This document shows positions 57,579 to 64,000 of a stretch of 64,000 bases of DNA, in pieces. The DNA comes from Melampsora larici-populina 98AG31. Lineage: Eukaryota > Basidiomycota > Pucciniomycetes > Pucciniales > Melampsoraceae. Every line of letters begins with the position of its first letter. The first letter of the stretch is position 1. The translations under genes were made by a program, and so were the position numbers. The DNA is taken from the NCBI RefSeq assembly GCF_000204055.1, contig NW_006768770.1, positions 1,937,589-2,001,588 of the forward strand. The letters are read 5' to 3'. The notes under the pieces are model-generated. The model was not told where the DNA came from and made no database searches. It saw only the letters and a list, made by a program, of their open reading frames with translations.

Positions 57579-58750
57579 AGGCCATTGCTATTTGCAGCCC
57601 ACAAGAAAACCATGTAGGCGCTGGCCAAATTACGCCTGCATGGGTGTTTCCCCCGAAGAAGCGCCTACATTTATGATGTAGGCGCTGGAAACCATCCAAA
57701 ATGACGCCTACATGTCAAAAAAACCATGTAGGCGTCATTTGGTTACGCCTACATTCAAAAAATGAAATGTAGGCGTAATTTTCAAGCACCTACATATCTC
57801 GTTTGAAATGTAGGCGCTATTTTTGAGCGCCTACATTCAATTTTCAGCTCAAATAAGCGCCTACATGCAGTCCTGCATATGTAGGCGCTACAAATCCGGC
57901 AACTACAACTCCAGCCTGGTCTGAAGGGTAATGAAGAACAATTTTCATGTCAAAATGAGAGTTTTGGAAGATGGAAAAAGCAGTTTGGACTCAAAATGAG
58001 TGTATCGGAAGACGGATAAAGCAGTTTGGAGTTGAAATCAGTGTATTGGAAGACGGAAAAGTAACTCCGGAGTCAAAATGAGTGTATCAGAAGATGGAAA
58101 AAGTAGTAAATTATTTCAACTCTGAACTCAGTTTGGAGTCAAAATGAGTGTATCAGAAGCGGAAAAAGAAGTAGATTATTTCAACTCTGAACTGCTATTT
58201 ACGTCTTCTGATACACTCACTCCAGAGTTGAAAAGAGCATATTCATCTTCCAATATGCTTAACTGCTTTTCCCGTCTTCCAAAACACCCATTTAAACTCC
58301 AAGCTGCTTTTTCCATCTTCCAATACACTCATTTCAACTCCGAACTGCTTTTTCCGTCTTCCAATACTCTCATTTTAACTTGAAATTTCTTCTTCATTAG
58401 CCGTCAGACCAGTCTGGAGTTGTAGGTGTTGGATTTGGAGCGCCTACATATGCAAGACTGCATGTAGGCGCTTATTTGAGCTGAAAATTGAATGTAGGCG
58501 CTCAAAAATAGTGCCTACATTTTAAATGAGATATGTAGGTGCTTGAAAATTACGCCTACATTCTGAAATTTTGAATGTAGGCGTAACCAAATGACGCCTA
58601 CATGGGTTGTTTATCATGTAGGCGTCATTTTAGATGGTTTTCAGCGCCTACATCATAAATGTAGGCACTTTTTTGTGGGAAACACCCATGTAGGTGCTGT
58701 TTTGGCAGCCCCTACATGGTTCTCTCGTGGGCTGCAAATAGCAATGGCCT
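57579..58750. mobile_element. 1.17-kb near-perfect palindrome built of TGTAGGCGC repeats (foldback element)
   Basis: AGGCCATTGCTATTTGCAGC at 57579 returns inverted as GCTGCAAATAGCAATGGCCT ending at 58750. Each arm of about 335 bases carries some ten copies of TGTAGGCG(C/T) in alternating orientation, about 30-40 bases apart, separated by unrelated words that match between the arms. The centre (about 57913-58411) is itself inverted: five head-to-tail units of about 41 bases (GAGTGTATCGGAAGACGGAA...AAGCAGTTTGGAGT) face several inverted copies. ATTCAT occurs two bases outside each end, a possible target duplication. No protein is encoded. Confidence 0.85.
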
Positions 58751-59560
58751 TCATTCATGAGACCTAATTTAAAAGATCCTCCTCCTCCTCCTTGTAGGGC
58801 TTGTTCAGTTACACATTTGGATGATAGGATCTTTATCTTTGGTGTTGGTGATGGACCTAAGTATTTTGATGACTCATACAAGTAAGCAATCTGCTTCTTT
58901 TTCTCCGAACCAAACCCAAAACTCACCTTTCTTTGTTCTATCAATAGTGGACCAAGCCAAAACTCGAAGGAACAAGACCAATCAACCAAAGATCTGATCA
59001 TGCTACAGTTCTCTATGGAAACCAATTGATCATCTTTGGGGGAGGAAATGGATTGAGAGCATTGGATGATGTTCATAAACTTGATGTAACAGATTTGAAT
59101 GAATTAGAATGGAGAGAATGACATCAAGTTCAATCTCCTTTGGATAAAGGATATCATAGTGTGAATCTGGTTGGTAGTAAGTGTGTGATCTTTGGTGGAA
59201 GTGATGATGGTGAATGCTTCAGTGATCTTTACATTTTGGATTTAGGTTAATCTAGATTCTCTTTTCTTCAGACAGATTGGATGAAGTAAGACAAACTCGA
59301 TGTGATTCTTTTGTTTTTTTTTCAGAAAATCTTGCTTGGATTCAAGTGGATGTAAATTTGCCTATGCCAAGATTAGCACATGCATCAACCCAAGTCCGAT
59401 ATCATTCATTCATCATTGGAGGTCATGATTGAGAAGACTATACATCTAAAGTGAAACCATTTATCAGGTGGACCAGGTTGTTGGTTGAAAGATACAATTT
59501 GATTTGATTTTCTTTTTCAGTGACTATACTCAGAATGATGTAGATATTGAATGTGGAAAG
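58751..59560 (+). pseudogene. Kelch-repeat protein fragment
   Basis: Three kelch blades are readable. First, TPPPCRAC-like start then THLDDRIFIFGVGDGPKYFD up to a GTAAGC donor at 58879. After an intron, KPKLEGTRPINQRSDHATVL, NQLIIFGGGNGLRALDDVHK and TDLNELEWRE, stopped by TGA at 59119-59121. Then KGYHSVNLVGSKCVIFGGSD and CFSDLYILDL, an intron, and ENLAWIQVDVNLPMPRLAHA with HSFIIGGHD, stopped by TGA at 59430-59432. The 'HxxxxxxxxLxIFGGxxG....NDLxxLD' pattern is diagnostic of kelch. The layout recalls fungal Tea1/Kel1-type cell-end proteins, but that is only a guess. The 5' part is missing because the palindrome lies immediately upstream. A pseudogene. Confidence 0.8.
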
Positions 59561-59716
59561 GGTTTTTTATAAAGGAGTAGAAGTTTGTTATTTTGTTTTC
59601 CGTCTTTTTTTGTTTCTTCAACTCACCAAGAGAATAATTTTCTTTTTTTTGCTATAACACTGTGAAACACTGCGTTCACAAACTATGCTTCAAACTACAA
59701 TTTTTTGCAATTACCA

Positions 59717-60500
59717 TGCACCAGTTTCTGGCTGGGCTACTGAGCTGGTTGAGGGAAGAAAAACGCTACCTTCCTGGTTTTGATGTAAGCAGTGCTGTGT
59801 AGCGCTGCAAGCCAGGCTTGTTTCCAAGTCCACTCCAGAAAAAGGAAAATCTAAGGAAACCATTTCAACTGACAATGCAATCAAAGCCAAGGAACAATAT
59901 TTTTGTTCAGAAGAACAACCTACCAGTCCGGTCTCCAGAAAGAACACCAAGAATGACATGGTCATGAAGAATATTGACAAAAAGCCTGAAGTTTTCAATC
60001 CTTTCAACAATTACGCCACTCTTGCCGCTTTCTTCAAGCAGCAATCTATGTTGGAAAATGACAAGGCTACATTGTTTCAAAATGTTTCCAAAATCAACAT
60101 AAGAAACAACAGCCCTCCTCCAACTTCCAGTTCCGAGGTAGCTACAGCTTCCCCTTTTGTGTGTACTCCCCCAGTACCTTCTCTACCAAAAGGGATACCA
60201 CCAAGACCATCAAAGGTTTGATGATCCACAAACACATCAAATTTGATGGAACTCAACCCACCTGCAACACCAATATCTGGCTTCAAAACTTGGCTAAACA
60301 ACTTTGGCTTTTGAATGCCGATCACAAAGGATAGCACTTAGTAGGATTTTGAATGCTTCGTGGAGCTGCTTCAATTCATTCAACCACCTCCATCAAAACT
60401 CCTAAAGAACCAAGATCTTGGGAAGAGTTTTGTTCATTCATCATCAAAGCTTTCCCCAGTACTTTGACTAGAAACTCCACTTCTCTTTGCCAAGTGTGGG
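59717..60500 (+). pseudogene. Retrotransposon gag-like remnant
   Basis: A frame at about 59820-60221 reads Lys/Ser-rich then VFNPFNNYATLAAFFKQQS and a Pro/Ser-rich linker. A second frame from about 60215 continues GLMIHKHIKFDGTQPTCN, WLQNLAKQLWLLN, then LRGAASIHST and SWEEFCSFIIKAFPS. The 'F.GT....WL..L..QL...............L.G.A........W.EF...I...FP' spacing is typical of Ty1/Ty3-type gag. A frame change near 60215 and stops near 60340 show decay. No LTR pair is identified around it. Confidence 0.5.
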
Positions 60501-61926
60501 GCAGGTCAGAGGTTTTACCAGGTCTGAGTAAAACTGAGTGCAGGGTTTTTGCTTAGTTCTGGTAAGTAGATAACCCTAGTGTCTCTATCACGTCGGGTGA
60601 TAATAAATATTGGTAAGACTTGCCACATGCAGATGGCGCGTGGTGAGGCTTACCCGTGACGCGTGAAAACCCTCAGCCTCCGGGAGTGCTTGGCAAAGAA
60701 AGGAACATGTCAGCCTTAGTCTCCAAATAGTTGATAACTTGGAAGACAAGGTTGAATTCTTGTTGCTCACAAAAGTTAAATCCGCAAAATATAGATGATG
60801 TTCTTCTACAAATCTTGGAGGTAGCTTTAGATTCTTGGTGAGCAGAGCTGAAAAAAACAAAGCAGAGATTGTTAGTACTACTGTCTAAGGTGCAGAATGG
60901 CTACTGCTGCCAGTTAGATGTTCTGTGCACTCACAGAACAAATCTTCTGAGATTGACTACTTCTGGAAAAGGTAGGTATATCTCAGGCTTGCTTCAGCAG
61001 AGGTTCAATATTACTTTTATTGAAAAAAGGCTTAAAGGGAAAAGTGGTAATTGTATCTGAGTTAAGATGGAGAAGTAGTTTTTATAAGAAGTCTATTTTA
61101 GTAAGATGTTCTAAATAAGTAAACTATTCTGGCTTTGATCAAAACTAGGAAGATAAGAAGGGTTTTTGTTTTAAACGTTCCTGATAGGGTAAAGTTTAAA
61201 GAAAAAGGCTATATTTGTATGTGATGATAAAAGAGATGATTCTTTTTTGTTCTGCGTAAGTTTGTAGATCTTTATAAGTTTCAATTTCTCTGTTTTAGTA
61301 ACTAACAGTAAAACATTGATTTTAGTGGTACCCTGAACTAGCCATCGTATCGTACCTTGTTGATACGCTTTGGTCTGGTCAGGGTTTCTTTCTTCAGGGG
61401 TCTAGTTATCCCTGGTTCTGGTCTTGGTTTCTATCGTTATAGGAATAAAATATTAATTCCAACTGATTTGGTATTTTTTCGGATGGCACTCTTGAAACTG
61501 AGTGTAGAGGTGTATTTTTATATTTTCTTTTGAATGTAGTTTTTTGGATTCTTGGCAATGTACTTGGGATTATTGCTCCGCAATAATCCTCGTACTGTTG
61601 ACAGAACACATGAGTTTTTGGAGAAACTGCATTTGCATTCCACCAAGGACTGGCTGTCAGACGTCTGACTGCCGGAGGCGCAATAGAGAGGGAGAGGGGA
61701 GGGATCTCCTATCAAACCCATCTTAGAAGGGAAGATTTTGAGCTGCACTCCTGCATAGGAGTTCCTTTCCCTCTCTTGAGGGCTTTGCGCATGACAGACA
61801 ATTGGCACCTGGACACCAGGGGTACGTGCCAGAAAATGAAACATTAAAGGTGATTTGTAACTCAATGCAAAAGAAAACATTTAAAAATTTAAAGGCAAGT
61901 TGGCGATGACACAAATAGGAGGTAAA
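60501..61926. other. Gene-free stretch
   Basis: No gene is recognised. Two GC-richer blocks, 60590-60690 (GATGGCGCG, GACGCGTG) and 61640-61820, differ in composition from the surroundings and could be pieces of LTR or DIRS terminal sequence. Confidence 0.4.
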
Positions 61927-63420
61927 TCAATGGCAGATGCGGCAGGCAAGTTCCTTGATTTCACAAGCAAGGCCGTGTGAGTAGGGCCGGATGTAGAGCT
62001 TGTAGGCCCCCGATTTCCACCGCCCTGTCTGCTTCAGGTGTTTCACGCTGTTGCCTCAATGAGCTCTTGTCGACACACCCCCAATCCTTAGGCTATGTCC
62101 CGACCAGACTTGGCCATGGTGTCAACCATGTTTGCGCAGGAAACGTGTGTCATACTAGCGTGTCATCGGTATCTTTGGGGGGCCAGGCAGCAACGGATTG
62201 TCAGGTTTGCCTTTGCAGATGTGGAGAACAACCTGTAATGCACTGATTGGGCCTAGGCCGTAGGGTTGCTGCTGTAAGAGGAGGGGTTGGACTTCTCCTG
62301 GTGCAACTGTTTGAGACAGTCATAGGGAGATGACTGCCTTACGGTTGCCATCTTGAAAGCACACGTCTGGCCGGGGGATAAAGACAAAAGGGTGATCTGG
62401 GTTAAGAACCAGTTCTCCGAGTCGAGCAAGGCCCCAGGAGCCTGTCAGCAGCAGCGCTTGTAGGACTGAGTCAACTTTAGCCACTGTCAATAAAGATTTG
62501 CACATGTTGTTCAGGCCTTTCAAGGTGAGACCCGCTTGCTGTTGTTTGAAAACCGAGATGTGAGTCTTTGTTGCTGCCAGCAAGAGTAGGCGGATTCTGT
62601 CAACATTCACTGTAGGAAACCTGGCGTTGTGGATTAGGTGCCACATCTGTAAGCCCGTCAGGTATCGCATTGTTGTACTGCTGATGATTTTATGGTTGCC
62701 TTCTTTGATGCTGCACCAGAGAATGAAATTATAAATCATGATATCAGTAGCAGGGAAAAAATAAAACATGCCCTCTTCTGCAATGAATTTGAAGAATTTA
62801 TTGACTGCGGCGTTGTATTTTTGATGGTTGAAGCGGCCCAGGCATGTGCTAAGATGTATTGGCTGCCCTCATTTAGGACTTTGAATACTTCTGGCAAGGA
62901 TTTGTGGAGTGTTAGCCGGCGGATTCTAGTGTCATATCAATGATTGGGTATTGAGGGAGCAGTCTGTGTTATCAAGTTGTGAGGATCAGGGGGAATGTTG
63001 ATTTGTATTTGCCTTTTCAGCAATTTCAAAGGACCCAACCCCCTTGAAAGTGTGTCAGCCTTGTTGTTGGTGGACACAACCTTGACAAGGTTAATGTTGC
63101 AGTCTAGCTGAACCAGTTCTTGTTGAATGATCTTCCAGGCTTCATTAACCCAATAGTTGGATGACTTACAGTTCCTGGAGGCACCTTCCGTAGTTGTGTT
63201 CTTGGTGAGGCAGGACAAAGACCTCCCTGCCACGGCCATGATCTGTTCTGCCATCAGCAGGCCCAGCCAAACTGCCAAGGTTTTGGCCCAGGCTATAGAT
63301 CGTTTTGGTCTGTTGGGGGGTCCACACCAGCCTTCAACCCACTTGAACTGGGCCCAATTTTTTCCAATAATGATCCCTATAAAATAGTCTGTTGAGGAGT
63401 CGCCTACCCAGCCGACATTC
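61927..63420 (-). pseudogene. DIRS-like retroelement remnant: RNase H plus tyrosine recombinase (copy 2)
   Basis: Reading leftward from 63420: WVGDSSTDYFIGIIIGKNWA, QFKWVEGW, SIAWAKTLAVWLGLL, LTKNTTTEGASRN and NKADTLSRGLG, the same RNase H block as copy 1, but with Lys replacing the catalytic Glu (AWAE to AWAK) and Asp (TDN to TKN). The recombinase follows: LTGLQMWHLIHNARFPTVN, AGLTLKGLNNMCKSLL and GSWGLARLGELVL (first Arg kept), a TAA after RNRKAVISL, then shifted frames with LGPISALQVVLHICKG, SGHSLRIGGVSTRAH (His and Arg kept) and GRWKSGAYKLYIRPYS (Tyr motif kept), ending in TGA at 61927. Compared with copy 1 the recombinase is better preserved and the RNase H worse. RT and gag are missing. 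Both copies have the same orientation. Confidence 0.8.
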
Positions 63421-63635
63421 TTAACAACGTAGTGAGTAGCTTACTAGATTTGTTTGCTATCAAATCTGAGGACACCAATCTGTCATGTTCATCAACCAAA
63501 TCTTCTGATCCCAAGTTAATTGTCTTTTTCACAATTATCTTTGGCATAGTATAACTTTTAGGGATTGTCTTTCTTGATGAGGTTTTGATCGTTGAAGAGA
63601 TGATTTCCAGTTCCATCAAGTCAACGGTGTCACTG
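63421..63635. other. Short stretch upstream of the DIRS-like remnant
   Basis: It may be the decayed end of the reverse transcriptase part, but no motif is visible. Confidence 0.35.
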
Positions 63636-63775
63636 TACTATACTATACTAGTATCGTCCAATACTAGTATTACTAGTATCGTCCGATACTAACATAGTAC
63701 CGTCAGGACTGGTACTTTAACACTCAAGTATAGTATAGTATCGGAGGCTTGAATTCCGATACTTCCGATACTTTA
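63636..63775. repeat. Palindromic cluster of ACTATACTAT / CTAGTATCG(T)CC words
   Basis: TACTATACTATACTAGTATCG at 63637 returns inverted as AGTATAGTATAGTATCGGAG near 63728. Between and after lie repeated CTAGTATCGTCC(A/G)ATACTA and CCGATACTTCCGATACTT words. Total about 140 bases, probably a small MITE or minisatellite. The outer target duplication is not clear. Confidence 0.7.
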
Positions 63776-64000
63776 TGGTGATTGGTGTTTTGAGTGCACC
63801 GTGAGCAAAATCCTCAAGTTGGACATGAACAACTGCCTGTTTGTTCCTTTCTCATTAAAAAGCTTATTCAATCGTTCAACAATTGGTTGATAGAGATCAC
63901 TACAGATTCCGTTCTTTTATATACATTTTATTGGAGGAGAGAGAGAACAAACTGAAATACAAATGAGAAGGAAATCAGATACAAAAATGCTTGCTCAATC
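63776..64000. other. Window end, nothing recognised
   Basis: Plain AT-rich sequence without a recognisable gene or repeat. Confidence 0.5.

Noticed and set aside
57579..58750. CRISPR-like regularly spaced short repeats (TGTAGGCGC)
   Set aside because: The repeats alternate in orientation, the 'spacers' of one arm are inverse copies of those in the other, and the host is a fungus. A foldback element explains it.

Overview
The window looks like a repeat-rich, gene-poor stretch of a rust fungus genome (Pucciniales, Puccinia-like). The evidence is the mix of families: two PIF/Harbinger elements with a SANT-like partner gene, DIRS-like RNase H/tyrosine-recombinase remnants, a Helitron fragment, alpha-kinase genes, a Tet-like 2OG-Fe(II) oxygenase and several families I know only as expanded rust proteins. 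Coding DNA is split by short GT-AG introns. I see no rRNA gene, convincing tRNA, operon or prokaryotic feature. All splice sites and family calls were made by eye, without database searches.

Layout. 1-0.6 kb: tandem array of palindromes built on GTTCAACAT/ATGTTGAAC. 2-6.3 kb: a degraded multi-exon gene that looks like a single OB-fold protein, then the N-terminal part of a Helitron protein. 7.1-8.6 kb: a DIRS-like remnant on the minus strand. 9.1-11.4 kb: a decayed multi-exon gene with a Gln/Asn-rich start and an acidic tail. 12.76-20.61 kb: four TIR elements head to tail (Harbinger A, Harbinger B, two MITEs) sharing TTA-type target trinucleotides. 22.5-28.9 kb: a full-length Ty3/Gypsy element with 338-bp LTRs and a 5-bp duplication, sitting between two arms of an older inverted repeat. 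31.3-32.2 kb: a solo LTR. 32.3-34.5 kb: decayed unrecognised genes. 36.9-38.1 kb: a Tet-like oxygenase pseudogene beside a 4.3-kb hAT element (38.4-42.7 kb). 45.2-52.3 kb: two divergent alpha-kinase pseudogenes, one broken by a 154-bp MITE that itself carries a 2.7-kb putative solo LTR. 53.6-57.1 kb: gag-like debris and a 337-bp foldback element. 57.6-58.75 kb: a 1.17-kb near-perfect palindrome inserted in or beside a kelch pseudogene. 59.7-60.5 kb: a gag remnant. 61.9-63.4 kb: a second DIRS-like remnant. 63.6-63.8 kb: a small palindromic repeat.

Almost no gene is intact. The exception is the 407-residue SANT-like gene of Harbinger A, whose five exons add up to an open frame. Most nonsense codons are TGA. 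In the Gypsy polyprotein all five are TGA, and at two sites one Harbinger copy has CGA where its sibling has TGA. CGA to TGA is the only stop codon that a CpG transition can create, so the region seems to be decaying by deamination of methylated CpG. The stacked, datable insertions and this mutation pattern are the most interesting content.
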